Origin: Neonectria sp. B-13
Taxonomy: Eukaryota; Ascomycota; Sordariomycetes; Hypocreales; Nectriaceae
Assembly: GCA_002682825.1 (NCBI GenBank)
Contig: NOKP01000032.1
Span: 434,001-498,000, forward strand
Reading direction: 5' to 3'
Length of the DNA: 64,000 nucleotides
Both the position numbers and the translations under genes were made by a program. The notes under the pieces are model-generated. The model did not search any database. It was given only the letters and a program-made list of their open reading frames with translations, and was not told the origin of the DNA. Each line of letters opens with the position of its first letter. The first letter of the stretch is position 1. This document shows, one piece after another, positions 23,515 to 35,017 of this stretch.

Positions 23515-24342
23515 GTTGGCTACTTCAACACAACGGCGACCAGAAAACAAGATGGAATTTTGTGAAATGCTGAAGACTGTAATGAATCGGGTCTGAGTGC
23601 AGATAGTAGAATGAACAAGGCGCTCAGATCAGTGCTTATATACGCAGGACCACCGTAACGTCCCAGTGAATTAATTACCCACACCCTCTTGGCTTCACCG
23701 CTTATCTCTGAATCACGAACCTATACTTAGGCCTCTCAGGAGAAATACAAGACTTTGGCGGGAGTATTTGCTCTGAGGGAAGTCCCTCTACAATGACAAT
23801 TGGTACAGCCCTATGACGGCACCGTTATCGTCGTCCGGGTAATGTGCTCGTCCCGTGGCTCCGAACTTCTCGGAGCCCGTGCTTGTTCCGGGTTTCCGAT
23901 GGCTAAGACCGCCACGATTCTGCCTCTGGTTTTCGGCGAGGCCGGATCCCAAATCGCTACGGAACCTTGACGGAACCTTGACGCAAGCGCTTCTCTGGTT
24001 ACAGGTAAGCGAGGTTGGATCTTGCGCAGTGAGTGCGACTTCCGATCGGAAGTTCCGATGGTTGGGTGTCTGTTGGCAGTGTCCCAAACTTGCCGAGATA
24101 AAATGCTAAACTGGGTCTTGATTTACGAATTTGTCATCACTATGTCGTATTCATAGGGGCTTATCTATGAGCTGAGCCAGCCGTTGCTAATTTCGCTCTC
24201 TCAGCCTGGCTCGTGGGTGGCCGATGTGTCATCTATAAGATGCCATTGTTTTGCAACCATCATGGCCCAGCTTGTAATTAATTAACATCCGTTCCCAGCA
24301 CCATCCCAAATTCACCTCGTCTGACCTCCATCGACAATCATC
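23515..24342. promoter_or_regulatory. Divergent promoter of aminotransferase and amidohydrolase with CGG palindromes
   Basis: CTTCCGATCGGAAG at 24039-24052 is a perfect 14-bp palindrome, and the overlapping CCGATCGGAAGTTCCG (24042-24057) is identical to 18714-18729. TTTCCGATGG lies near 23894. GGAACCTTGACG is present in two adjacent copies around 23961-23982. Confidence 0.55.
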
Positions 24343-26038
24343 ATGTCTGACGTCCGAATCTCAACTAGCGCCGACAACTCGGTTGCTTACATCAACGGTC
24401 GTGTTTATACCGTCAATAAAGCGAAACCTTGGGCGGAAGCATTTATTGTTAACCCTGACGGAAAGTTTGACATCGTCGGAAGCACTGCTGAGGTCCTCGA
24501 TAAAGCCAAAGCGGCGGGCATGGTGGTGCAGGATTTGAAAGCCGGCTTTATCATGCCTGGCATCCACGACGCGCATGTACACAGTCTTCAATCCGGCGCG
24601 CGGATCCTGAACTGGGCAGAGCTCCCTGAGGGAACAACACTCGAACAGACCCCTCAGCGTTTGGCGGAATGTGCGTGTGCTTGCCAATTTCAGCAGGCAT
24701 ATCAAGATTGGATTGTCGGAGCGACCCTGCACGCGGATGACTACGATCGTAGTGTCCTAGACCAAGACTTTCCAGACCGTCCAGTCTTGCTCTGGGGACA
24801 TGGCTCCCATCATCGGTATCTCAACACCACCGCCCTTGAACGCGCCGGGTATGATATCCAAAACGAACCAGTGCCGCCATACGGAGAGATAATCCGCAGG
24901 GAAGATGGAAGCTTGACCGGGGAATTGAGAGGACAGGCAGGGGATCGTGCATCCGCTGCCGTTCCTGTACCTCCCATGGCTCACATCAAGCGCATCATGC
25001 AGCGGGCGGTCGTCGAGTTGCACAAGAACGGGGTAACTTCGTGCCAAGATGCGGCAGCTAGCAAAACTATGCTTGAAGCCCTCCGTGAGCTAGACTCAGA
25101 GGGGAAGCTAAAGATGCAATTCGCCACCCATATCTTGTACAAGAATGCGTGGCTAACGGGAGAAGTCATGTCTCCGCCGGACAAACTGATCTTGGATTCT
25201 GAGAAATACAGAACTACCCACGTTGACACTCGATTCGTAAAGTTGATGATGGATGGCGTGCCTGCTCCCCCGGTTTTCTCACATTCTGAGCTTGACGCGA
25301 ATGGTAAACCAGATATGTCGAAAATTCTGTTGCCGGATATTGATGAGGTTGTTGAAAAGTTTGATGCGATGGGCTTGACTTGTAAAGTCCATGCTATGGG
25401 GCACGGAGGTTCCACCATGACGCTGGACGCCTTCGAGAGAGTTCGACGCAATAACCCCAACGGGCCTCGACACGAGATAGCGCACTGCAGCTGTATTCTG
25501 CCAGGTATGAGGTCCCCACTGGAACTAATTCACTGATCTTGTTAACATGCTTTGTGTAGACGATTTTGCACGGTTCAAGAAACTCAACGTTGGGGCTGAG
25601 ATGTCTCCTGCGGGCTTTTTCGACTACGAAAGTTCTGGCTTGGACCTTCCGCTGATTGACTGGGATTTCGAGCGAATGGTCGCGGCGGGTAATCACGTCA
25701 CCATCGGAAGCGATTGGTCTTACGGCATGCCACTACCCATACTCCCTGCTGTAGCCATAGTTGCTAGAAAGGTCGGCACAGAGAAGACATTAGAGATGAT
25801 AACTTTGGCGGGTGCAAGGGCAACAAACCGAGAAAAGGTACAATCATCCCGTCTTTACATGAAAAGACGTGAATTAATCGAAATACAGGAAGCGGGTTCT
25901 ATCGAAACTGGAAAAGTAGCCAATTTCGTCAATGTGGATAGGGATCTTAGCAAAGGGGGTTTTAAAGATGCCAAGGTGCTAAGGACTTGGTTTGAGGGCG
26001 AGTTGGTTTTCGACGTGCTCGAAAATGTTTGCGGGTAG
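24343..26038 (+). CDS. YtcJ-like amidohydrolase (amidohydrolase 3 family), 529 aa
   Basis: Metal-dependent hydrolase of amide or related C-N bonds; the family includes N-substituted formamide deformylases. Three exons: 24343-25504, 25560-25837 and 25889-26038, with introns of 55 and 51 bp. Visible motifs: AYINGRVYTVNKAKPWAEA at the start, the metal-binding HDAHVH (MPGIHDAHVHSL), a His in KVHAMGHGGSTM, HEIAHC and the metal Asp in TIGSDWSYG. The GKVANFVNVDRDL stretch near the end is the usual return to the beta-sandwich. Normal length for the family. It is divergent from the aminotransferase, and is the right-hand end of the proposed cluster. Substrate unknown. Confidence 0.87.
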
Positions 26039-26301
26039 AGTCAGCGAAACTTGACGTGAGCCTGCCCTCGCGCTTCTAGTGTTTACATGAGATCGTCAAT
26101 ACAGCTTACTTTCTCGTGCGCATGATGAAAGCCCAACTAGGATCACCAGGCACAACCGTGGATCATTCAGAACTAATGAGGCCTGCACTGGCGACCAATC
26201 TTAACACCTAATACGTCCATGTTGATAGAAGGTTATTAATGGTGAAGTCTAGCAGATGCCCTTGTGGCTGTAGACTTACGTCAGTAGCGAATCTTGGCGA
26301 T

Positions 26302-26929
26302 TTATTTTACCACAATCGGTATAGCTTCGGACTCCACTGGTAGCATCTTCTGAATGATACATGTTTCCACAAAGAGAAAGCCGTCGTCGCTATCGAAGCT
26401 CATCAAGAATGCCATCGTCCCACTTCCCAGATACCATTTACGTAAAAGCCCGAATCCGCGTGAATCCTCGCTCGGGGCGCTTATGTCGAACCTCCGGCGG
26501 CCGTGAAAGGTGCGCCGAGTTCTGGGCCAAGCTGTTGCATCCATGTCGCGTCGACCGATGGCCATGCTAAGTAACTGAAGCACAGATATTCATCTTCCCA
26601 TTCCGAGATGACAAATCCTAGAGATGAGTAATGTCTGACCATCTCGTTTGTAATAGGGTTCATGCATACTGCAGAGCCGAACATGAGATCTGTTCCTCCA
26701 CTTCCATACTTGCTCTTCGCTGTTTCTGTATACCCGTACATCCGTATTCCTGCGTAGTCTCGTCGACAACGAGGGATGTCATATCTAGGACAAATCCCTC
26801 TGACAAGCGGTAACCAAAAAAAAACCGTACAACTAACTCCCCAGTAACGCTATCATCAACATCGCCCTTGACAATTGGCCTTGGCTCCCTTGAAGTCGTT
26901 AGGTGCAATTCCCGACGCGACGGCCTCAA
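26302..26929 (-). pseudogene. Frameshifted gene of unknown function
   Basis: Three overlapping minus-strand frames read as successive parts of one protein: 26929-26745, then about 26741-26485, then about 26525-26302. Each lacks a start of its own, and the changes of frame have no splice signals. The parts contain DDSVTGELVVRFFFGYRLSEGF, then SAVCMNPITNEMV, then WYLGSGTMAFLMSF. I do not recognise the family. The simplest reading is a gene broken by two indels, although assembly errors could do the same. Confidence 0.4.
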
Positions 26930-27879
26930 TAGTGCGGGAACGAGTATATTAAATCTGGTATAAACGTGCGTCCTGGTCCCATCCGAACAGAGCCTTCACG
27001 CCGTTGTATTAGACAGCTCAAGCTATAGGTTAGAATATAGACACCCATATTAAATTACTTCTTTCGGTACTGGGGGGGCCTTCAAGTCGGCCGTTCCCGC
27101 CATTCGTACCTCATGGACGTGGGGTCCGATGACCTGCAAAACGACCTTCAGATGCAAAAAGAATGTAGTTTGTTGGTGGAACGCACACTTCAGAGTTAAG
27201 ACATCACCCAGGAAATGCTGTCTTGGTACGGTCGGGTTGAGCAAGGAAGAAACGGAGATTGTGCAAGCCCAAGGAACGCTAGGAGGATGATTTCAAGACT
27301 CCAAGAATGATCAAAAGAAGGAGAATTCAGTAGTAGTCAAAGATGGTCAGGAACATTAAAATTGACTGTGGTAGCAGCTGATGTCACAGTATTAAATAAG
27401 ACAAAGTAAGGATAGCTTAAACAAGTGATAAAATTCGTGAAGAAGGAAGAGATAAAGAAGCTAGTAAGTGGCTGTCTCGGTTTTTTAAGTATGCGCAGCA
27501 AATTGGAGCCGCCTTTGCTAGCATTAAACACCAGATGCGTAAATTCGCTAACACAATGGCCATTAAGAATAAGAAGCCGCTTCTCATTAGATCGCTCTAT
27601 CTTTAAGCCGGGGATAAATATCTCTCACAGCCACTCAAGACTAATATCATTCATTAGTGTGACGGTCAGGTCTGACCTAGGGGTCTAGGGTAGGCCTAAG
27701 GTGTATGGTTTGATGATCGAGTGGATTAGGACGTTATAGTAATGTAATGGTCCTTCCTGATTGGTGGTTACTCCCTTGGATTACTGGGATTATAGTGTAA
27801 TCCAGTGATCTAACTAGGATTGGAAGCCAGGGATAGCATTAGGAGCTGAGGACATAGTGTATAGATAAAAGAAGGTATA
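26930..27879. other. Intergenic, no gene recognised
   Basis: AT-leaning sequence with only short frames. It borders the 3' end of the LINE fragment. Confidence 0.5.
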
Positions 27880-29371
27880 TCATGGTTCTGCCGGTTGTGA
27901 CCGTCTGGTCCTAACCTGGGCCGTAACAGCAAACCGCTCGCTCACTGTGCGTATGCTAGCCTCGGCTTCTGCAACTGCAGTTAGCACTGTTCGGAAAGCT
28001 CCTGTAACGGCCTATGCTCCGATTATTTGTATTTTGTTCATTAAGGCCATGCCCTTACACCCGCAAGCATGCATCCAGACATTTGAAGCGTAATCCACTA
28101 CTGGCGCTACCGTCGCCCCAAACAATTGTTTTCCAGTCGAGGGAGAAATTAGCCGTAGTCGTTTTAATGCCATGACGGCAAGAAGGCCCTTGGTCTTTGC
28201 TTTTCCAATGTGCTGCACATACCTGAGTTCTAAGTCCATGAGAACTCCCAAGATCTTGGCGGTTTCCTTTGGTGCAATTGCTTCCCCTTTGATAATGAAC
28301 GGTCTGCTGCTGACTCGGTCTAGTCGCTTGGTGAAGTGAATTATTACTGTCTTGTCACCTTCGAATGTGGCTCCGCTCCACCTCTCCCATTCCATTGCTC
28401 TGTCGATAATGGCTAGAATCCCCACTCTGTTCGCTTCTGCTGATGGCCCTGTTACCAACGCGTTATAGTCATCCATAAATGCCATTGATTCCCCATTTGC
28501 ATTCAATTTGTGTTGTACCAAGTCGACATTGACGAAGAAGAATAGTATTGGTGAAAGTGGTGACCCCTGTGGCAAGCCTGCTTGTGGCAGTCGCTGTTGT
28601 TAAGAGGTGTGGTCATCGACTAGTAAGGTTGCCGTGTGTTCTGAGCAAAAGGCATCAATCCACTGTACTAAAGCCGGCGGGATGCCTCTTGCTGCGAGTC
28701 TCTGCAACAGTCTGTTTTTGCAAACCCCGTTATACACACCTTTTCCGTCGAAGTTGATCAAGCTAAGGACTTTTTTTTATATTTTTTATCTCCAGGCGTT
28801 GTAGATGTGTTCCTACAGCAGCAGGAGTGTTTGTTCAGCAGATCGGTTCGTTCTGGTCCCGCCCGGCGTAATTCGTGGGGAGCAGGTCAAAGGTCTCAAC
28901 TGTATGCGATATTCTCTCAGCAACCACAGACTCCAGTACCTTTCCAAGTGTGGAGAGCAGCGAGATCGGCCTCTATGACTTTGCGACTATGTAATCATCT
29001 TTGTTTAGCTTCTTCAGTGGTATGATCTTGGCATTTCTCCATTGTGTAGGGGGTTCCCCTTCATCTAACGATGCCTAGAAGAGGAGCAACACTCTGGTTT
29101 TCACCACTGGCCATACTTGCTTCCATACCATGGCTAGTAACCTAGCATCTCCTAGCGCCTTCCATGAATTCGCCGCAAAAGTCCTCCGTTCTACTTCTTC
29201 CATCAATAGGCGAGGCATCGACACTGCGGTACGTTGTAGCCGTAGTCCTTCATCTTCTATCCTCGCTAGTAGTGGGGGAAAGAGCACCGACAACAGCTCC
29301 TCCGCTTGTTCCGTTTTGTCTTTCGTGATGGATCCGTCTCTTCCTGCTAACGGTGGTATCTTGTCAAATGT
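27880..29371 (-). mobile_element. Degenerate Tad1-like LINE (non-LTR retrotransposon) reverse-transcriptase fragment
   Basis: Reading the minus strand from 29371, broken frames give the usual order of a fungal LINE reverse transcriptase: a DKIPPL-type start, the VLFPPLLARIEDEG block, NSWKALGDARLLAMVWKQVW, FDGKGVYNGVCKNRL, LPQAGLPQGSPLSPILFF, and FMDDYNALVTG, which is the catalytic box (F-x-DD). A thumb-like region follows (ETAKILGVLMDLELRYVQHI), and then a tail running to about 27885. Several stops and frame changes interrupt it, including a stop just before the QGSPLSP block. No ORF1, endonuclease or poly-A tail was found, so this is a dead fragment. Confidence 0.85.
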
Positions 29372-29375
29372 TGAG

Positions 29376-29697
29376 CTACCATAGGGATCTAAGTATATGT
29401 AGCTCTACTCCCATTGCAATATCCCAGAGCCGCACCCTCCAGTCTGACCCAGATATGATTTGCTTACCGTCTGTCGAGAAGGCCACTGAGGTAACCCAAC
29501 CTGAGCGGCCTTTAAGCGTCTGTAGCGCTGCTCCTGTCACGATGCCCCAGAGCCGCACTGTCCGATCGTTCGACCCGGACACAACTTACTTGCTATCTAG
29601 TGAGAAAGCTGCTGAGTTGAAGTTACTTGAATGGCCTATGAGGGTTTGTGACGCCGCTCCTGTCGCGGTGTACCAGAGCCGAAGTGACCTGGACTAG
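29376..29697 (-). pseudogene. WD40-repeat fragment of a NACHT-WD40 (HET-E-like) gene
   Basis: Minus-strand reading gives consecutive, nearly identical WD40 units: a partial one, then one ending GSNDRTVRLWGIVTGA, then one ending GSDWRVRLWDIAMG. Highly similar tandem WD repeats are characteristic of fungal STAND proteins of the HET-E/HNWD type. There is no start, and the segment stops at a TAG where it meets the LINE fragment. It is therefore a broken-off piece, probably separated from the rest of its gene by the LINE or a rearrangement. Confidence 0.65.
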
Positions 29698-30263
29698 AAT
29701 CAGTTGTTCTTAATCTCGAGGTCATCATATTGTATTGCACATGTGCAGCCATTTGAATCAGTATACCTTCCCAATTATTACTTGCCTGCATTAGTGATGG
29801 GTTAGGGTGGTGGTAATGAAGCTGATTGCAAACATATGTTTATACCCTATTCGCTTAGACTGAGCCTGATTCGATGATCTGCATCGCCGCCCGCCCTTCT
29901 CGCCGCAGCCCCTGAAGGTTGGCTCCGGCCGTTGAAATTAGTCCATCCTACATTCGGAGCTCTAAGTTTAGTAAAATTCTGCTTGAAATCCAGTTCCACG
30001 GGACCAGTGGCAAAATGCAAGACTTAGCTCAATGATGTCTTTGGGAAGTCTTGTCTGGTCCGGGGCTGGAAAGACCTGTCAAGTATTGATACACAATCAT
30101 AGCTTAGGGAAGTATGTATAACACAAGGAGCTATCGCCATCTCTATTCTAGTCTTCACCGTGTGCCCCGAAACCCCTGAAGCCAAGATCAATCTGCTACA
30201 GCGCCAGCCACTGGGACTCCCACTTGCTCGGCATCTCGACAATTCCAATATCCCATATCCTTC
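29698..30263. other. Intergenic, no gene recognised
   Basis: No motif-bearing frame in 566 bp between the WD40 fragment and the first RTA1-like gene. Confidence 0.5.
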
Positions 30264-31177
30264 TTACAATCGTACTCCACTCAGCGCAATATAATCCTCA
30301 TCCAAACCCTCCTGCTTCGCAGCCCCACTACTTCCAAATACATCCCCAGCATGCACAAAATGAAACAGAGCCTGCACAACCATCATCGGCGCACCATCAA
30401 ACACATACATAGCCCACTCATGCGTCATCAAATATCCGTCATGGCCCCCTCCAACTTCAATCATTCTGTAGACACATCGCACAATAATAATAACTGCTGC
30501 CACCAACAAGAACGTCAACAATTTCCTCCAGCCATGTTTGCCATGTCGTGGGACTGAGTAGAGCTTAGCACTCTTGACCATTCGTCGATCGAAGATTATG
30601 GCAATGACAAGGAAGAACCCGAAGAAGAGAAGCTGGGCAAAGAGACCGACAAGAAGAATCTTCTTGCCAAGATCGGCGTTTTCGGCTTTCCCCATTAATC
30701 CGCCTCCTGCTCCCTGGACTTGGAAAGCAAGGATGTCGCCCGCGACAAAGATTTTGGTTACCCTGGTTGGTCGGATGACGGATGCTTCTGGTGCATTGAC
30801 GTAATGGACGATGCGGCCGTAGATCATGTATATTGTTGCCGCATAAAGGGAGGGAGGTAGAAGGATGAGGATACTTTGAGCGATGTAGAGTCCGATTTGA
30901 TCGGGACTTTTGGCGGATAAGAAACGACTGACGTAGCCTCCTGTCATCACTGTGATTTTCTGTTAGTTATTGGGGGGACCAAGACTCCCAGAAGTGTAAT
31001 CATGTAGAATGACTTACTGAAAGATCCGACGACAAGTGCCATGTAGAACCACGTCCTTTTCCTAATCATCACGACAAGATGAACGATAGCACTGACTCCG
31101 AAAAGTCCAGCCGCAAGCAAAGTTAAGGTTTCACTTGGAGTGTAAGGAAAAAGATTCTCTTTATCTGGTTCCGCCAT
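30264..31177 (-). CDS. RTA1-like membrane protein (copy A), 281 aa
   Basis: Member of the fungal RTA1/RTM1 lipid-translocating exporter family, seven-helix plasma-membrane proteins linked to resistance to toxic lipids, sterol inhibitors or 7-aminocholesterol. Exon 1 31177-31018 and exon 2 30949-30264, with a 68-bp intron. Hydrophobic helices are spread along the protein, e.g. LLAAGLFGVSAIVHLVV, IAQSILILLPPSLYAATIYM and LLVGLFAQLLFFGFFLVIAI. The family signature follows helix 3 and 4: YGRIV, then KIFVAGDILAFQVQGAGGGL. Length is in the family range. A second RTA1-like gene lies 4.8 kb away, and each lies near a similar Zn2Cys6 gene. Confidence 0.88.
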
Positions 31178-31880
31178 AACTGTGTTAAGGACTCTTCGGA
31201 CGAGAAATGTTGTGTGAAATAGACTCGAGTGTGATAAATCCTCAGAAGGACAAGAGATAATGAAAGTTTGGTTATGAATTGAAGTCAAAAGAAAGACGAG
31301 TGCACTGGTGTAGGAACTCCAAGATAGAAGGCAGTGAGTGATATTTATACTCAGAAGGTACTACAAAACGAGCTGGGAGGCATTCTTCTGCTCTTACTTC
31401 TGGGGTCTTCCAGAGAATCTATTGGTGCCGTATTCTTGATAGTGAGACCGTACTTTCGTTTGAATCACGGAGCAACCCCCCAATTCGGGAATTCCGCCCG
31501 TTGCCGGGGTCGGTATTGAGTGAAATCCGATTCCCGTTGCAGCGTTCATCAGAAACATCAGGGCTGCGCCCCGTAGAACACGTCAACGTAGGAGAAAGGG
31601 GAAACACCAAAATAGTTTAGAAATGGCGACCCACGCGTCTAACTTAACCACACACACCCCAAGAATAGTAGATAAGCTTCTGGGAGTGCTTTGTGCCTGA
31701 CTAGGCTGAACCCGAGAGCTAGGGAGAAGGCCGTCGGTACGAAGTTTCAGAAATACGCGCCAGCGAGAAAGGGAAAGTGTACGGGTACGCAGGTACGATG
31801 CAAGGATGCACCACGCGAATGAAGAAATTGCAACACAGCAGGGGCTGTGTTCCTGGGTCTCCAGCTCGAATCGGATTGTG
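31178..31880. other. Intergenic, no gene recognised
   Basis: Promoter side of RTA1-like copy A and the left flank of the Helitron remnant. No frame with a motif. Confidence 0.5.
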
Positions 31881-33290
31881 TTAGGCCGCCTGCTTACAGA
31901 ACTCTATTAGGGATCCACCTTTCATCAACACTGAGAGATCCGCCTGAAAAGAGCCGAGGACGAAATGCGAGAGACGAGGGCGACGACTGACTTCCGGGAG
32001 CTGTCCATCTTTGGTCACGCACAGCCGCTCTCGAACGAGAGCCGACTGCTCATGCGGAGGATGGTACAAGCACTTGATATTTGGACCGGTACGCCCGTGA
32101 TTTGGTTTACCATCAGCCCTAACGACATCAACAACCCGGTAAAGATGAGGCTTGCCATCCACAGGCTCCGCTATTACGACACCGCACGGAGCCTGTTTGC
32201 CGATCTTCGTGGGAGGTACGACAGAATCGCCCTCACCACTATAGATCCGATCAGCTCCGCCATCTTCTTCCACCGAGAAGTTTCTCTGTTCTTCGAAAGA
32301 TATGCTAGAATACGCCAAGAATCAGCTTTTGGCAAGATTAGCTATTACTATGTAACGGTAGAAACGAATGATCGAGGCAGCCTGCACTTGCATAGGCTCA
32401 CCTGGTTGTATAACAACATGCAGTTGCCATCCCTGATTGACAACCTGGCCGACCCTATAGAAGAAGAATACCATGCCCAAGTGACTCATTATGTGGATTC
32501 AGTCTCTCATAGGTGCTTAAACAAGAATGCTAGAAAGGTTGTCCAACAGAAGAGGAAGCCAATCCACCCGATTAAGCAGATAATGAATAGCACCCAGGCT
32601 CTTACTGCAGCCTTCAACAATGAGTCCAACTTCATTGCGTACTATTGCCAGGTTCATTCCCACACCTTCACCTATCTCAAGTATTCTCTGAAGAGACTCG
32701 CCGACCAGGGTGCAGACAAATACAGGCGGACAGCTTGTCAGTTCAAAGCGCCTTGGAAGATCGTCGAAACAACAGGGTTCTCGGAGGAGGGCCTCCTCAA
32801 GGTTCGCCGAAACCACCCACTGGTTAACCGGTATAATAAAGCGATGGCGGTCGGCCTCCGCCACAACCACGACATCTCGATGATATTGGAGAGGACTAAT
32901 GGCCTAGCTATGGTCTTTACATCACGAACTACGCCACCAAACTGGATACGCCAATGTGGAAACGCATCGTCCTCGCCGCCGAAGTCCTTCGACAGCTTCG
33001 TGAATCTGACGTACCGAGTCGTCAGGTGTCGGATTCTGCCGAGCGTGACACCCAGCGGCCGGCCAGGCTGAACATGTGCCGTCAGTTTCTGATGAGGGCT
33101 GCGAACCGAATCTTTTCCAGGAGACAGCTCTCGTCCGTGGAGGTCTGCTACCACCTGCTCGGTTATCAGACGGACTTGACCAACGTGCCGCACTAGTACT
33201 TCTTGAACCTAACCGCACTGTATTGGGCCATCTTCCGCCGATGGGCGCACCTTCGCCCTCAGGCCGGCGTAGAAACAGACGCGGAGGAGC
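31881..33290 (+). mobile_element. Decayed Helitron (Rep/helicase) fragment
   Basis: The main open stretch 31965-32925 matches the Helitron-like N-terminal (Rep) domain: ALDIWTGTPVIWFTISPNDI near its start, and the HUH-type site in TNDRGSLHLHRLTWLYN, where the fungal consensus has H-U-H. It changes frame near 32920 and carries on to about 33260 (LYITNYATKLDTPMWKRI, then AANRIFSRRQLSSVEVCYHL), as in autonomous Helitrons between Rep and helicase. The helicase domain itself and the terminal hairpin were not found. Upstream, 31885-31960 is also Helitron-like but in another frame and with a stop. The element is inactive. Confidence 0.75.
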
Positions 33291-33564
33291 CGTAAGCTTC
33301 GTTCCGAAAGGCGTTGGCGGGCCCTTGGGGGCCGGTCACTTGTCCAATATGTATTAACTTATCTGCGCCGTAACTGCGCCCTAATATAATAAGCCAGACA
33401 GCTAACGGCTGTTGATGGCGTAACGGTTTCGGGTAGGCCCGGTACAGTTCCCGATAAAGGTTCATTTTTATTACTGGCCTCTTCTTCGCCAACTTTCCAT
33501 GGTGCCAGCATCGCCGCTTCTCGCCCACAGAACTTAACTGAACCCCCATATCTGATTTACATCT

Positions 33565-35017
33565 TTAGAAAAAGTTGATACCAAGGACCTCTCGCTTTGG
33601 CCACTTCATTAATTCTGTCAGTTGTTGGTGATGAGCCAGGTGAAGGTCAACGTCCGCCAGGACCTGCTTCGCCCAACCCCTGAGGTACCACAGGCGGCTT
33701 TCCAGGGTTCCCCAGAAGACGCAAAAGTAAGCCAGTAGAAGGAGTGCGAATGGGGCCCGCAGTTTTATATCCTGCAAAACCCGCTCCGGGATGATGTACA
33801 GCCACAACATAACCATACCGCTGTCAACGTACATGCCGCCTCGAGCGAGCTGTGTCGCGCAGTCCTCGAGTGCCGCGATAGCCTCAAAGTAATCGCTGTG
33901 GATTTCTGGTTGCTGGTCGTCGAAGATAGCCTTGAGGTCTCGGAGGGCTGGGAATGTGTCCTTTGGGAGGCACGCTTGATCAAGCGATGGGTCGACGCTG
34001 CTTTATCGATTAGATGTGAGATGTCCGCGAGGGATGTTAGTGTTGGTTTGACATACCCTTCACCATGCGCGAACTGGCCATGTGGCTGGGTCCAAATGCC
34101 GTGATGTAACGGAGCGAAACTGGTGTTGACCAGGTTTTTGAAGAACGGACTGAGGAAGGATTGCATGCCCCGGATGACGGTGAAGAGCTCTAGGATCGAC
34201 GGGATTGGCTCCGTAAGAGTGAGGTGCTCGCATCTCGCCGGCAGCAGGCAAACGTAGAGGATCGTTAGTGCCGCAAATGAGAAGACTGGCTTCCAGTTGT
34301 CTTCGTTAACTTGGCGCAGCCGGAGCGTGAAGCCCTCCAAGCCTATCACGTGGTGGTGCGCCGAAACTGTCAAGTACTCCTGGCGCATGCTCGGGTTGAG
34401 GAGGGATTTGTGCAGGGCGCTGACTGCTAGAATACCGTGCATTACGAAGGCATGGTTGTAGCCTTCCTGGGGTATGACGTCCCTCCAGACCTGGCGCACA
34501 TCGTCGCGGAGGGCCAAGCTGTTGCATGTGCTGACGAAGTAATGATGCATCAGCTCCAGCTCCCGACCGCTAAGACTACCGAACTCGCTGCTGCCAGTAG
34601 TGCACAGCAACGGACTCGGGAGGATCCTCATACCATCAGTCGCATTGAGGAGGAGGAAGTCTTTCTTGGCACTGCCAGTGACATCCGCGCTATTGGCTGC
34701 CTCAGCCTTACCATCCTGAGATTCCGAGAGTAGCTCTAGTGCACTCGGAGACGCCGGGCTACTGCGGCTGTCCGAGTTCAATTTGCCGTTATGGTCGGCA
34801 TAACTGCAATGGGAGCTGTGGCGTGTGCAGTTGAAGCAAGCTGGGCGCTGTTCGTTACACTATATGCTACTAATTAGCGAACTGACGGGGCGACACATGA
34901 ACTTCAGGGAGCTTATCCGACCAAGGAGGACGAGGTTGGAGTACCTACTTTGACTTTCCTGCGTTTGCATTCTTTGCAACCTTTCCGCGACTTGGTATGG
35001 GACAATCGTGGAGGCAT
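33565..35017 (-). CDS. Zn2Cys6 transcription factor, Upc2-like (copy A), 434 aa
   Basis: Three exons: 35017-34949, 34859-34057 and 33997-33565. The last intron (GTATGT...CTAAC...GCAG, 59 bp) removes what otherwise looks like a frameshift. The zinc cluster has Cys at 14, 17, 24, 31, 34 and 41, encoded across the first splice. The C-terminal domain (ELELMHHYFVSTCNSLALRDDVRQVW, AFVMHGILAVSALH) is of the type found in fungal Upc2/sterol-uptake-control-like factors. Gene and protein layout match copy B at 37839-39032, including a first exon of exactly 23 codons. It lies beside RTA1-like genes and may control them; this is inferred from proximity only. Confidence 0.82.

Noticed and set aside
23961..23982. 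Doubled GGAACCTTGACG near the amidohydrolase promoter as a binding site
   Set aside because: Too short and without copies elsewhere in the cluster; mentioned only as part of the promoter.
1913..26038. Polyketide or non-ribosomal peptide biosynthetic cluster
   Set aside because: No backbone enzyme (PKS, NRPS, terpene cyclase, DMATS) is present; the enzymes are catabolic types.
33991..34060. Apparent frameshift in the Zn2Cys6 gene at 33565-35017
   Set aside because: A GTATGT donor at 34056, a CTAAC branch point and a CAG acceptor at 33998 form a normal intron that joins the two frames, so the gene is intact.
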